Of a stretch of DNA of 18,299 bases, positions 1-6,030 are shown piece after piece. Below the pieces are notes generated by a model. It did no database searches. It was not told the DNA's origin and was given only the letters and a program-made list of their open reading frames with translations. The first letter of the stretch is position 1. Each line of letters begins with the position of its first letter. Source of the stretch: Candidatus Nomurabacteria bacterium (GTDB lineage: Bacteria; Patescibacteriota; Minisyncoccia; Phycocordibacterales; UBA9973); the NCBI GenBank assembly GCA_943356425.1, contig CALRFE010000006.1:1-18299 (forward strand). The letters run 5' to 3'. Made by a program: the position numbers and the translations under genes.

Positions 1-160
1 GCGCGAGGCGGGGTCGCGCAAAAATTCAGCAGAATTTTATGTGTGACCACAAGGCTACTTTTCTCCGCGAGGCGGGGCCGAGAAATTTTACGAGCGACGG
101 CGAGTAAAATATTCGTGGCCACAAAATACATTCAGCAGAATTTTATGTGTGACCACCAGA
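1..160. repeat. GC-rich/hairpin repeat block
   Basis: A 27-nt unit, starting attcagcagaatttt and ending gtgtgaccac, occurs exactly at 24-50 and again at 130-156. A second unit, gcgaggcgggg followed by t/c and cg, occurs at 3-16 and 67-80. Short stems are visible: AAAATTC/GAATTTT inside the first unit, and ATTTTAC/GTAAAAT at about 84-109. One frame stays open from the window edge to a TAA at 105-107, so this could include the tail of an upstream gene. Because the units recur with different continuations, I favour a dispersed intergenic repeat. No gene lies entirely within 1-173. Confidence 0.6.
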
Positions 161-173
161 TGCTCAATCTAGT

Positions 174-647
174 ATGAAAAACATTTCCACCCTCATCCTC
201 TTCAACATCCGCTCTGCGTATAACGTCGGCGCAATTTTTCGTACAGCAGATGCAGCGGGAATTTCAAAAATATATTTAGTTGGATATACTCCCTCCCCGA
301 AGGACAAATTTGGCAGATGGCGCACGGATATTGCAAAGTCGGCTCTCGGCGCAGAACAGGTAGTTCCTTATGAAGAAATTGCATCAATTGCACGACTCAT
401 AACGAAATTAAAAAAGGAGAAGTTCGAGATCATTGCAATTGAACAATCAGTAGACAGTATTGATTACAAAAAAATAAAAGTGAAAGAAAAAACAGCTTTC
501 ATGCTCGGCGAAGAAGTGCACGGCATTCCAAAGACTGTTTTAAAAAAGTGCGACGTTGTCGCAGAAATCCCCATGAAAGGGGAAAAAGAATCACTTAATG
601 TTTCGGTTGCGGCAGGAATCGCACTTTTTAGAATACATAATATATAA
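174..647 (+). CDS. SpoU/TrmH-family RNA 2'-O-methyltransferase
   Basis: Predicted SAM-dependent 2'-O-ribose methyltransferase of the SPOUT (SpoU) superfamily acting on tRNA or rRNA in the cytoplasm. All three SpoU motifs are visible in 157 residues. Motif 1 is NIRSAYNVGAIFRTADAAG (11-29), with the N and R expected at the catalytic centre. Motif 2 is MLGEEVHGIP (110-119). Motif 3 runs from IPMKGEKESLNVS to about residue 152 and forms the knotted SAM pocket. There is no N-terminal RNA-binding extension, so it is a minimal SPOUT protein of the size of TrmL (tRNA wobble-34 methylase). TrmL-like activity is possible, but the substrate cannot be read from sequence. The ATG at 174 directly precedes the first strand of the fold. 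No Shine-Dalgarno is obvious. It converges on the small gene at 784-990. Confidence 0.95.
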   Translation: MKNISTLILFNIRSAYNVGAIFRTADAAGISKIYLVGYTPSPKDKFGRWRTDIAKSALGAEQVVPYEEIASIARLITKLKKEKFEIIAIEQSVDSIDYKKIKVKEKTAFMLGEEVHGIPKTVLKKCDVVAEIPMKGEKESLNVSVAAGIALFRIHNI

Positions 648-690
648 AGCTTCATAGCTTCCCTAGATTCAAAAAGCTTAGCTAGCTTGA

Positions 691-731
691 AACACAAGAA
701 GGGCACGCCTACGGCGTGCCCTTCTTGTGTT
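691..731. terminator. Bidirectional 19-bp hairpin between convergent genes
   Basis: A perfect inverted repeat with arms 691-709 and 713-731 and the loop tac. The arms begin aacacaagaaggg and the core is gcacgcc/ggcgtgc. It lies between the stop of the methyltransferase (647) and the stop of the minus-strand gene (784), so it can end transcription both ways. There is no long U tract on either side. The flanks (about 648-690 and 732-780) are built of repeated AGCTT/AAGCT pieces. Confidence 0.8.
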
Positions 732-783
732 GTATATAAAAGCTTGAAGCTACGGAAGCTAACTAAGCTCGCCAAGCTATGCT

Positions 784-990
784 TTACCGTATCGGATCCA
801 CAAACAGCGTTCCTGCGTCGTATTTTTCACCGTTTCCGAGTGGCGGAAGTGGTTTCATAAATGGTGTTCTTTCCCTGAATCGTTCAGGACCACCAGTCAC
901 ATACCATGCTAAGAACAAAAGAAAAAGCACTAAGATGAACCATTTCAGGTCCCCTAATCCACCCCCACTTCCATGTGCTGCTCCTGACAT
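784..990 (-). CDS. Small single-helix membrane protein, CPR type
   Basis: A 68-aa protein with a short Gly-rich N-terminus (GSGGG), one strongly hydrophobic segment (KWFILVLFLLFLAWYV, about 16-31), then a Pro-rich tail with GGPERFRERTPFMKPLPPLG (33-52). I recall similar small proteins with a GGPER...PF.KP.PPL tail in Parcubacteria genomes; that is memory, not a search. Function unknown. The opposite strand is also open (779-994), but that product has no membrane or other plausible signature, while this one has a clean helix and a -10 hexamer TATACT just before its ATG. It is probably inserted in the membrane with the tail exposed. The start codon lies 7 nt after the -10 hexamer, so the mRNA may be leaderless. 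Confidence 0.75.
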   Translation of the reverse strand: MSGAAHGSGGGLGDLKWFILVLFLLFLAWYVTGGPERFRERTPFMKPLPPLGNGEKYDAGTLFVDPIR

Positions 991-997
991 ATAAAAT

Positions 998-1003
998 AGT
1001 ATA
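998..1003 (-). promoter_or_regulatory. -10 hexamer TATACT for the 784-990 gene
   Basis: On the minus strand TATACT is followed by ATTTTAT and then ATG. The 7-nt gap places the expected transcription start at or next to the start codon. I see no convincing -35. Confidence 0.55.
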
Positions 1004-1030
1004 TCATTTATTTTTTATGAGACGAGTGCG

Positions 1031-1059
1031 TTGACAAAGCACGTACAATGTCCTATTGT
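1031..1059 (+). promoter_or_regulatory. Sigma70-type promoter for the 1096 gene
   Basis: -35 TTGACA (1031-1036), a 17-nt spacer and -10 TATTGT (1054-1059). This predicts a leader of about 30 nt. The same hexamers and spacing recur at 1555-1583. Confidence 0.75.
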
Positions 1060-1095
1060 TGTATCTAAATCAAACACATTAAAACCAACTCAATC

Positions 1096-1497
1096 ATGAA
1101 GACACATACCGTCATTCCTCTGTTTCCAACCAGCTCAATTTGGATGCGCATTACTCGTTATTTACTCTTGTTGGGTGCTATTTCACTTTTCATCCTTGCT
1201 TTGCAATTAAAAGATGGTTATTCCGGATGGGCAAAAGTCGCAAGTTTGTTTTCTGGAATTTGCGCACTTGTGCACTACATTTGGAGCGTGTATCTCCCTG
1301 ACAAGAAAACTTCGTCCGAAACTTTTGCCATATTTTTAGGCATCGGTGTCTTTACTGTCTGTTTCTGGTCTTCGATCATTTTTGCAGTCCTATCTTTAGG
1401 AAGTGTTGTGTTTTATATAGGTCTGTCTTTGACAGTATTCGGTGTCCTCTTCTCATTTCTTTTTCGGTGGTATTACAAATGGAAGCACTTAGTGTAA
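1096..1497 (+). CDS. Four-helix membrane protein, unrecognised
   Basis: A 133-aa polytopic protein with hydrophobic segments at about 18-37, 47-67, 76-98 and 102-125 and a basic C-terminus (RWYYKWKH). No enzyme motif, Cys pair or conserved charged residue inside the membrane is visible, and I do not recognise the family. It has its own consensus promoter (1031-1059) and a dedicated hairpin terminator (1520-1551), so it is a single-gene unit. The next gene, also a membrane protein, has a near-copy of this promoter, which suggests the two are expressed together though not co-transcribed. The ATG at 1096 lies about 30 nt after the predicted transcript start. No Shine-Dalgarno is obvious. Confidence 0.8.
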   Translation: MKTHTVIPLFPTSSIWMRITRYLLLLGAISLFILALQLKDGYSGWAKVASLFSGICALVHYIWSVYLPDKKTSSETFAIFLGIGVFTVCFWSSIIFAVLSLGSVVFYIGLSLTVFGVLFSFLFRWYYKWKHLV

Positions 1498-1519
1498 TTG
1501 AAGGTATCTTCAGGTAATA

Positions 1520-1551
1520 AAAAATGCATCACTTCGCTGTGGTGCATTTTT
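1520..1551 (+). terminator. Rho-independent terminator
   Basis: The stem aaaaatgcatcac / gtggtgcattttt (one G·U pair) has the loop ttcgct and five T residues at the 3' side. It follows the 1096-1497 gene and ends 3 nt before the -35 of the next promoter. Confidence 0.85.
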
Positions 1552-1554
1552 ATA

Positions 1555-1583
1555 TTGACAACTTTTAATTTAAGGCGTATTGT
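1555..1583 (+). promoter_or_regulatory. Sigma70-type promoter for the 1609 gene
   Basis: -35 TTGACA (1555-1560), a 17-nt spacer and -10 TATTGT (1578-1583). Both hexamers and the spacing are identical to the promoter at 1031-1059. The predicted leader is about 20 nt. Confidence 0.75.
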
Positions 1584-1608
1584 GTGTTCAAATTAAACCC
1601 CTTTTACA

Positions 1609-2409
1609 ATGAAAACACTCAGATTTTTCCGATTGCTTTCCTTTGTGATAAGCATCGTGTCGTTGTTAGTGCTCGTCTTCTTCACCAAAGAAAGTTGGAG
1701 TCCGGCGCAAGTACATGTACTGCGAACTTTTTCGGTCATTTTCTCACTCATTTTCCCATTGCTCTCGATAAAGATAGCCACGACCTGGTTTTCTTCTGGT
1801 GATGCGCGCAATGATGTCACTGAGCTCGGAATACAAGTTCTCATCATTTTCTGCGTGAATGTGGTCGGTGCAACGCTCCGATATTTTGCGTTTTCAGAGT
1901 GGCCGGGCCTCGGTGCTCTCATCTGGATCACCGCTAATCTCATCGCAGGTCTTTTTTTGGTTCCACTTTCAACAAAAGAACTGCGTTTTGTATTGCTTAC
2001 CACATCTTTCCTTTCGCTTGCTGGAGGATTTTTGCTTCCGCTTTCGAACATAAGTGAATTTTTAATGAAAGTCACAGGACTCGCATTTGCCAGCTTCTAT
2101 TATTTCACCGCGATCAGTATTTTCCCGGAAGAGAAATTTTTTATTCCTAAAAAGATCTCCGAGAAATATGAAGACATGGCTTCGCAAGGCGGATTTTTGT
2201 TCAGCTTCGTGATGTTCATGTACACGCTCGTGCTCCTCTACATAGGAACACGATTGCCGATATCGTTGCTCTGGTCACTCATGTATGTTCTCGGTGCGGT
2301 CTTTGTTCGTTTTTGGTATAGCCATGAAAAAGCGCTATGCAGGCAAGAAAGGGCGCAATTGCTACGCAGAAAGAATTCTATTTCTCATCCTCAAAATGCA
2401 AACTCATGA
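1609..2409 (+). CDS. Polytopic membrane protein (about 8 helices), unrecognised
   Basis: A 266-aa integral membrane protein. Hydrophobic segments lie at about 7-25, 37-58, 75-95, 101-119, 127-145, 154-171, 195-213 and 217-235, followed by a polar, Arg-rich C-terminal tail (HEKALCRQERAQLLRRK). It has no ATP-binding, protease or transporter signature that I recognise. The ATG at 1609 follows a consensus promoter by about 20 nt. Its stop overlaps the start of the next membrane gene (ATGA at 2406-2409), so the two are translationally coupled and may form a complex. Transcription probably continues to the hairpin at 2824-2866. A long minus-strand frame across its middle is a shadow. Confidence 0.8.
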   Translation: MKTLRFFRLLSFVISIVSLLVLVFFTKESWSPAQVHVLRTFSVIFSLIFPLLSIKIATTWFSSGDARNDVTELGIQVLIIFCVNVVGATLRYFAFSEWPGLGALIWITANLIAGLFLVPLSTKELRFVLLTTSFLSLAGGFLLPLSNISEFLMKVTGLAFASFYYFTAISIFPEEKFFIPKKISEKYEDMASQGGFLFSFVMFMYTLVLLYIGTRLPISLLWSLMYVLGAVFVRFWYSHEKALCRQERAQLLRRKNSISHPQNANS

Positions 2410-2804
2410 CTTACTTCCGGTCACGGACCACTCGTCGAATTTTTTGCTGGCTGACCGTTGCGCTTTTCATCATCAACCTCATCACTCCCGATACGATATG
2501 GGGACAGACCGCCGTACGGTTCTCGCAGTTTTACTCATTATTTGCGATGATGCTTTCCGCCGCACTCTTCCTCTTGCTCCACTCGTTTTTTGGAATTTCT
2601 GAGAAATTTGATTACGCGCGCTTCCTGCATTGGTTTTTTGCCTCGATTGCGGTGTTGGCAATTGTTGGTGTTGGTTTTTGGATGCATGAAATACTATTGA
2701 ATCATCCAGAAAAGATCATCAATCAGAGTTTCATCTGTTCAGGGATCCTCTTTTTGCTCGGCACGATAATCAGCTTCATTTATTTCAGTGCGTATGATAC
2801 TTGA
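2406..2804 (+). CDS. Four-helix membrane protein coupled to the 1609 gene, unrecognised
   Basis: The frame is open from 2337, but the ATG at 2406 fits better. It overlaps the upstream stop as ATGA, and the 23 extra residues from 2337 are polar and lie entirely inside the upstream gene. From 2406 the product is 132 aa, with a basic start (RSRTTRR) and hydrophobic segments at about 11-27, 41-63, 74-95 and 108-127. I recognise no family. The overlap implies coupled translation with the eight-helix protein. The unit ends at the bidirectional terminator shared with ruvA. Confidence 0.75.
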   Translation: MTYFRSRTTRRIFCWLTVALFIINLITPDTIWGQTAVRFSQFYSLFAMMLSAALFLLLHSFFGISEKFDYARFLHWFFASIAVLAIVGVGFWMHEILLNHPEKIINQSFICSGILFLLGTIISFIYFSAYDT

Positions 2805-2823
2805 TCGTTCTTTCTTTACCCTA

Positions 2824-2866
2824 AATAAAAAATCCGCTTCTTTTTCACAGAAGCGGATTTTTTATT
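2824..2866. terminator. Bidirectional terminator between membrane operon and ruvA
   Basis: A perfect 18-bp inverted repeat (2824-2841 / 2849-2866) with a 7-nt loop. The GC core is tccgcttct/agaagcgga, flanked by an A tract on the left and a T tract on the right, so it works in both directions. Confidence 0.9.
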
Positions 2867-2877
2867 GCGCACCTTTT

Positions 2878-3456
2878 TTACTTTTGTCCCAAGATCTTGA
2901 GCGCTTCCTTGATACGAGCATTCGTGCCGATGATATCACCCGGTACTTCTTTGAGCGCATCACGCGCTTCGTTCTGGGAATAACCGAGCGATTGGAGTGC
3001 AAGAACGACATCGCCTTCGGCGCGGAGCGCACCGGGAGCGCTTTTCATGTCGACATTCGCACGCATCTTGTCACGGAGCTCAAGAACGATCTTTTCTGCT
3101 GTTTTTCTACCGATACCGGAGACTTTGGTGAGATATCCGGTGTCACCGGTGCCGATCGCCTGGGCGAGCGTATCGGCGGATGCGATGCTTAAGATCCCGA
3201 GTGCGGATTTTGGACCGATGCCCGAAACAGAAATGAGCATTTCAAAAAATTCTTGGTCGCCTGATGAGAGAAAGCCGTACAGATCGAGCGCGTCTTCGCG
3301 CACAGCAAGATGTGTAAAAAAAGAAGCAGGCATATCAAGTGCGAGTCCGGCTAGTATTTCCGGAGTTGAAAATATTTTGTACCCGATACCGTTGACGTCG
3401 ACGACAACAAATTTTTCAGTGCGAGAGCGAACTATTCCTGATATATGAGCGATCAT
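2878..3456 (-). CDS. ruvA: Holliday junction branch migration protein RuvA
   Basis: RuvA tetramers clamp Holliday junctions and load the RuvB motor during recombination and repair. The 192-aa product has the usual size and three domains. The N-terminal OB fold (1-62) starts MIAHISGIVRSRTEKFVVVDVNG, with the RuvA-typical AVREDALDLYGF at 51-62. Two helix-hairpin-helix motifs follow: SVSGIGPKSA (76-85) and KVSGIGRKTA (111-120). The C-terminal RuvB-binding domain covers about 145-192 (ALQSLGYSQNEARDAL). ruvB and ruvC are not in the window; ruvX lies 6 kb away. The start codon is only 6 nt after a TATACT hexamer and has no Shine-Dalgarno, which suggests a leaderless mRNA. It shares the terminator at 2824-2866 with the membrane genes. 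Confidence 0.98.
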   Translation of the reverse strand: MIAHISGIVRSRTEKFVVVDVNGIGYKIFSTPEILAGLALDMPASFFTHLAVREDALDLYGFLSSGDQEFFEMLISVSGIGPKSALGILSIASADTLAQAIGTGDTGYLTKVSGIGRKTAEKIVLELRDKMRANVDMKSAPGALRAEGDVVLALQSLGYSQNEARDALKEVPGDIIGTNARIKEALKILGQK

Positions 3457-3462
3457 GGTATC

Positions 3463-3468
3463 AGTATA
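3463..3468 (-). promoter_or_regulatory. -10 hexamer TATACT for ruvA
   Basis: On the minus strand TATACT is followed by GATACC and then the ruvA ATG. The 6-nt gap puts the expected transcription start on the A of the start codon. No good -35 is seen. Confidence 0.6.
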
Positions 3469-3506
3469 TAGTTTTTAGCGGTCAGGGGGTAGTGGAGGGG
3501 ATCTTA

Positions 3507-3535
3507 TTGACGGTGCGCTATTTAAATGGTATCGT
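3507..3535 (+). promoter_or_regulatory. Promoter for the 3561 gene
   Basis: -35 TTGACG (3507-3512), 17 nt, -10 TATCGT (3530-3535). It predicts a transcript start near 3542, downstream of the ATG at 3492. This supports the internal ATG at 3561 as the real start. Confidence 0.65.
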
Positions 3536-3560
3536 TCTACGAAACATACAAACAAAAATC

Positions 3561-4307
3561 ATGACTACTTTAACAAAAGCCCCATTTGATCTCATGCAAG
3601 TTCTTGATGAACATGAAGCATTTTACAAAAAACTCAATCTTGGTTTCAAAAGAAATGCTTTTGAAAAAATACTTACTGATAAGAAGCAGCTCATAGAAAC
3701 TGCTAGCAGGTTCTATGCTAAGCCAAAAATTCTGTGCTTGGAACCGATGCTGACGAGAACTAATCCACGATTGCTCGCTCCTTTTTTAGGAATTGATTGC
3801 AGTAAGAATACGATCCAAATACTTGCAAATATGCGAAATTCGAAGTTCCATTTTCCTCATGTATCGCTCACTGAAGGACTGCTCAATATGTCTGAAAGCA
3901 AACAGCAGCCGCAAATTCCACGGACCCTCTTCAAAGAAAGCGATGATGTCCTCATCCAAAAAATACAAAGTGCCGTTTTGCACCATGCTTCACGAGCAAC
4001 GCATACTGCGCTCTTACTGACTTATTTTGATAAGAATGTGCATCCGCGCGAAACGATGCTCATCGAAGAATACTTATTGTTGGTCGCCCTTACTCGTCCA
4101 CGGATGATCGATACGACATCACGGACGATCTTGGTAAAGGAGATCAAAATTGAAAAAGTAGGAAATGAACTGAGATGTTTCGTTCCGGTCTTGGAAACAA
4201 AAATAAAAGGTACAACTCCGACGCTTTCGATACATTTTGAACCGCTTACGGCAGAAATCCGTCGGGGATATTATCGGAAAACCAATATCTATAAACAAAG
4301 TTTGTAG
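3561..4307 (+). CDS. Hypothetical soluble protein, unrecognised
   Basis: The frame is open from an ATG at 3492, but the promoter at 3507-3535 lies after that codon, so I start at 3561, giving 248 aa. The product is soluble with no signal peptide or membrane segment and is mixed alpha/beta in appearance: helical in the first half, and strand-rich towards the end (about 180-240, with VKEIKIEKV and LRCFVPVLETKIKG). It has two Cys residues and no nucleotide-binding, metal-binding or catalytic motif I can name. It is a single-gene unit with its own promoter and a hairpin terminator (4334-4369), divergent from ruvA. I do not recognise it. Confidence 0.75.
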   Translation: MTTLTKAPFDLMQVLDEHEAFYKKLNLGFKRNAFEKILTDKKQLIETASRFYAKPKILCLEPMLTRTNPRLLAPFLGIDCSKNTIQILANMRNSKFHFPHVSLTEGLLNMSESKQQPQIPRTLFKESDDVLIQKIQSAVLHHASRATHTALLLTYFDKNVHPRETMLIEEYLLLVALTRPRMIDTTSRTILVKEIKIEKVGNELRCFVPVLETKIKGTTPTLSIHFEPLTAEIRRGYYRKTNIYKQSL

Positions 4308-4333
4308 TACAGATCATTTTGTTATGAAAAAAA

Positions 4334-4369
4334 GAAGAGAGCAGTTGCTGTAATGGCGCTGCTCTTTTT
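4334..4369 (+). terminator. Rho-independent terminator after the 3561 gene
   Basis: The stem pairs gaagagagcag (4334-4344) with ctgctcttttt (4359-4369), including G·U pairs, with a 14-nt loop and a T run. The -35 of the rpsT promoter begins 2 nt later. Confidence 0.7.
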
Positions 4370-4371
4370 GT

Positions 4372-4400
4372 TTGCCTTTTCTTGATATTTCTGGTATATT
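4372..4400 (+). promoter_or_regulatory. rpsT promoter with extended -10
   Basis: -35 TTGCCT (4372-4377), a 17-nt spacer and -10 TATATT (4395-4400) preceded by TGG (an extended -10, TGn). The predicted leader is about 86 nt, far longer than those of its neighbours. It contains repeated aaagct/agct pieces just before the start codon. Confidence 0.7.
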
Positions 4401-4492
4401 GCCTGGGCACATTTGTTGTGTCTCAGCAGATGTTTCTGTATTTATAATTTTAAAGCTGAAAGCTAAAACCTGACAGCTGTAACCTAATTCAA

Positions 4493-4747
4493 ATGCCAAT
4501 CACCTCATCAGCAAAAAAAGCGCTTCGTGCCGGAAAGCGCAAGAAGAATTACAACGATCGAAACAAGAAGATCGTCAAAGATACTATCAAAAAAGTTGAA
4601 CGCCTCGTCAAAGAAGGCAAAAAAGCAGACGCAAAGAAGCTCGTTCCAGCTGCACAAGCTGCGATCGATAAGGCGCAAAAGCGCGGTGTCATTAAGAAGA
4701 ACACTGCATCTCGCCGAAAAGCATTGCTTGCAAAGATCACTAAATAG
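4493..4747 (+). CDS. rpsT: 30S ribosomal protein S20
   Basis: S20 binds 16S rRNA early in 30S assembly. The 84-aa product is the normal length and extremely basic. It begins MPITSSAKKALRAGKRKKNY and has the S20-typical helical hairpin with NTASRRKALLAKI at the C-terminus (70-82). It stands alone with its own extended -10 promoter, a long leader of about 86 nt and a terminator at 4755-4781. In other bacteria S20 represses its own translation; the long leader leaves room for such control, but I see no fold that proves it. The upstream leader has no clear Shine-Dalgarno. Confidence 0.97.
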   Translation: MPITSSAKKALRAGKRKKNYNDRNKKIVKDTIKKVERLVKEGKKADAKKLVPAAQAAIDKAQKRGVIKKNTASRRKALLAKITK

Positions 4748-4754
4748 CATTAGC

Positions 4755-4781
4755 AGAAAAATCGCCTCTGGCGATTTTTCT
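4755..4781 (+). terminator. rpsT terminator
   Basis: A perfect 12-bp stem agaaaaatcgcc / ggcgatttttct with the loop tct and a T tract. It begins 7 nt after the rpsT stop. Confidence 0.85.
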
Positions 4782-4788
4782 CTGATAC

Positions 4789-4817
4789 TTGATACCTAAC
4801 CATTCCGCAAGTATACT
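4789..4817 (+). promoter_or_regulatory. Promoter for the thioredoxin-like gene
   Basis: -35 TTGATA (4789-4794), 17 nt, -10 TATACT (4812-4817). The leader of about 54 nt contains a direct repeat of aatctttactct at 4841-4852 and 4862-4873. Confidence 0.7.
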
Positions 4818-4877
4818 ATCTCTGGAAATCGTCGTTTTCCAATCTTTACTCTCTTCTCTTTAATCTTTACTCTAGCT

Positions 4878-5135
4878 ATGTTACTCCACTTCTATGGTCT
4901 CGAATGCCCCCATTGTGTCGCCATGCATCCTTTTTTGGACAAGCTCGAACGCGAGCTCGGTGTCAAAATTGAGAAGATCGAGGTCTGGCACAATGAAGAG
5001 AATGAGAAGCGCCTTGAAAGTTATGACAAGGGCAATGCCTGTGGCGGTGTGCCATTTTTTATAAATACTGATTCAGGTGAGACCATCTGCGGGGAAGCGA
5101 CATATGAAGAACTAAAAACGTGGGCGACAAAATAA
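4878..5135 (+). CDS. Small thioredoxin-fold protein with CPHC motif
   Basis: An 85-aa thioredoxin/glutaredoxin-like protein. It opens with strand MLLHFYGLECPHC, which places a CPHC redox pair (C10, C13) at the end of strand 1. This is followed by helix MHPFLDKLERELG, strand IEKIEVWHN and GGVPFFIN with the cis-proline site of the fold (VP, 58-59). Two more Cys (55 and 71) flank that loop. CPHC is the DsbA-type active-site sequence, but there is no signal peptide, so this protein should be cytosolic unless tethered by a partner. It is shorter than typical thioredoxin (about 105 aa) and closer to glutaredoxin in size. The next gene, 52 nt downstream, encodes an exported protein with several Cys, so co-expression is possible. 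Confidence 0.85.
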   Translation: MLLHFYGLECPHCVAMHPFLDKLERELGVKIEKIEVWHNEENEKRLESYDKGNACGGVPFFINTDSGETICGEATYEELKTWATK

Positions 5136-5166
5136 TTACGAATTATTAATTACAAATTACGAATTA
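5134..5166. repeat. AATTACGAATTA short repeats
   Basis: The 12-mer aattacgaatta occurs at 5134-5145 and 5155-5166, separated by ttaattaca. The tract sits between two genes and is self-complementary in parts (aatt/ttaatt). It is one of several low-complexity pre-gene tracts in this window. Confidence 0.6.
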
Positions 5167-5187
5167 TAAACTTAACGAAACACTGCT

Positions 5188-5754
5188 ATGAAAAAAATAT
5201 TTATTCCATTTCTTACTATACTCGGACTTGTTGGTGCTTTTGTTGCACACGCTGCGATCAAACCGATCCCCGGCGCAGAAATTATCGCACGGAAACAATG
5301 TCCGTCATCGACCTCGATCTGCCCGACGGTCCCAGGTACGGCGACTTTTAAATTTACGACGACCGGCACTGATGGCGCATTCTCGCTCGGTGGTCTCGAG
5401 CCCGGTGCTCCTTATGATGTGTATTATGGGAACGAATCATTGCCTCCGATCATAATCACAAAAGCGACTACGGCGGGCACTATCTCGGGGAAGCTCATCA
5501 TTGATATTTATGGAGAAAATAAGACCAAATTTGCCGTTGGAGAATGGAATAGCGAACGACTTTCAAAATTAAAAGAGATCCTTGCGCGTGAAAAAGTGAT
5601 GTCAGAGACGATCGATCTTGCCAAGACGCCGATCACCGATACGACTGTTCGTAATTGTATCAAAGCATTTCAGAAAAAATATAATATCACCCAGACTGGA
5701 ACGATCGGCCCGATTACGACACAGAAATTGAATGATCTTGTGGAAGGGGAATAG
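5188..5754 (+). CDS. Exported protein with peptidoglycan-binding-like C-terminus
   Basis: A 188-aa secreted protein. It has a classical signal peptide: KK, then the hydrophobic core IFIPFLTILGLVGAFV, then AHA with cleavage expected near residue 22-23. The middle (about 25-110) is strand-rich and resembles a small carboxypeptidase-regulatory/Ig-like beta domain (GTDGAFSLGGLEPGAPYDVYY), with C38 and C45 close enough for a disulfide. The C-terminus (about 152-184) matches the PG_binding_1 pattern: IKAFQKKYNI, then GTIGPITTQKLNDL. I infer an extracytoplasmic protein held at peptidoglycan. It is likely co-transcribed with the CPHC protein upstream, and its end is marked by the 21-bp hairpin shared with the tRNA-Arg gene. 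Confidence 0.85.
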   Translation: MKKIFIPFLTILGLVGAFVAHAAIKPIPGAEIIARKQCPSSTSICPTVPGTATFKFTTTGTDGAFSLGGLEPGAPYDVYYGNESLPPIIITKATTAGTISGKLIIDIYGENKTKFAVGEWNSERLSKLKEILAREKVMSETIDLAKTPITDTTVRNCIKAFQKKYNITQTGTIGPITTQKLNDLVEGE

Positions 5755-5758
5755 GATT

Positions 5759-5803
5759 TAGAAATACAAAAGGCACAGATATTCTGTGCCTTTTGTATTT
5801 CTA
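5759..5803. terminator. Bidirectional 21-bp terminator hairpin
   Basis: A perfect inverted repeat with arms 5759-5779 and 5783-5803 and the loop tat. The core is aggcacaga/tctgtgcct with AT-rich outer parts. It serves the exported-protein gene on + and the tRNA-Arg gene on -, whose 3' end is 5 nt away. Confidence 0.9.
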
Positions 5804-5807
5804 TTTG

Positions 5808-5879
5808 TGATCCCGGCAGGAATCGAACCTGCATCGCAACTTCCGCAAAGTTGCGTCCTATCCATTGAACGACGGGACC
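5808..5879 (-). tRNA. tRNA-Arg, anticodon GCG
   Basis: A complete 72-nt cloverleaf on the minus strand. The acceptor stem is GGTCCCG/CGGGATC (one G·U), the D stem GTTC/GGAC, the anticodon stem CAACT/AGTTG with loop TTGCGGA (anticodon GCG, reads CGC/CGU), the variable loop CGAT, the T stem GCAGG/CCTGC with loop TTCGATT, and the discriminator A. CCA is not encoded. G37 next to G36 fits m1G37 modification. Most bacteria read these codons with an ACG (ICG) tRNA, so GCG is unusual. Confidence 0.95.
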
Positions 5880-5938
5880 AGAATCCCTATCGCAAATAGA
5901 GTCGTTAAATCCCGACCAAAGCCGGGACTGACGCATAG

Positions 5939-5967
5939 ACTATACGATATTTTGGGAAAATAGTAAA
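5939..5967 (-). promoter_or_regulatory. Possible promoter for tRNA-Arg(GCG)
   Basis: On the minus strand TTTACT, 17 nt, TATAGT. It would give a 5' leader of about 50 nt containing a small hairpin (cccggc...gtcggg, about 5909-5927). This is a weak match. Confidence 0.35.
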
Positions 5968-6013
5968 CCTACCCAGAACTATTGAATAATTTTCTAGGCA
6001 CCTTTTTTAAAAA

Positions 6014-6022
6014 TGTTACAAT
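6014..6022 (+). promoter_or_regulatory. Extended -10 TGTTACAAT for the Clp-like gene
   Basis: An extended -10 (TG, one base, TACAAT) ends 8 nt before the ATG at 6031, so the transcript should start within a base or two of the start codon. Confidence 0.55.
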
Positions 6023-6030
6023 GACATCAT

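Noticed and set aside
1..160. CRISPR array
   Set aside because: Only two copies of a 27-nt unit with unequal context and no regular spacers; no cas genes in the window.
779..994. Plus-strand 71-codon frame opposite the small membrane protein
   Set aside because: The product is Ser/Pro-rich with no recognisable structure. The opposite strand gives a clean membrane helix and has a -10 hexamer before its ATG.
1593..2075. 160-codon minus-strand frame
   Set aside because: It is a shadow of the eight-helix membrane gene. The reverse-strand product is polar with no family features, and the plus frame has promoter, helices and coupling.
3047..3448. Plus-strand 133-codon frame over ruvA
   Set aside because: Antisense to a clear ruvA; the composition is Ser/Pro-rich and meaningless.
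5904..5930. Hairpin cccg...cggg upstream of tRNA-Arg(GCG) as a riboswitch or T-box
   Set aside because: It is short, with no T-box or aptamer consensus; probably part of the tRNA precursor leader or chance.
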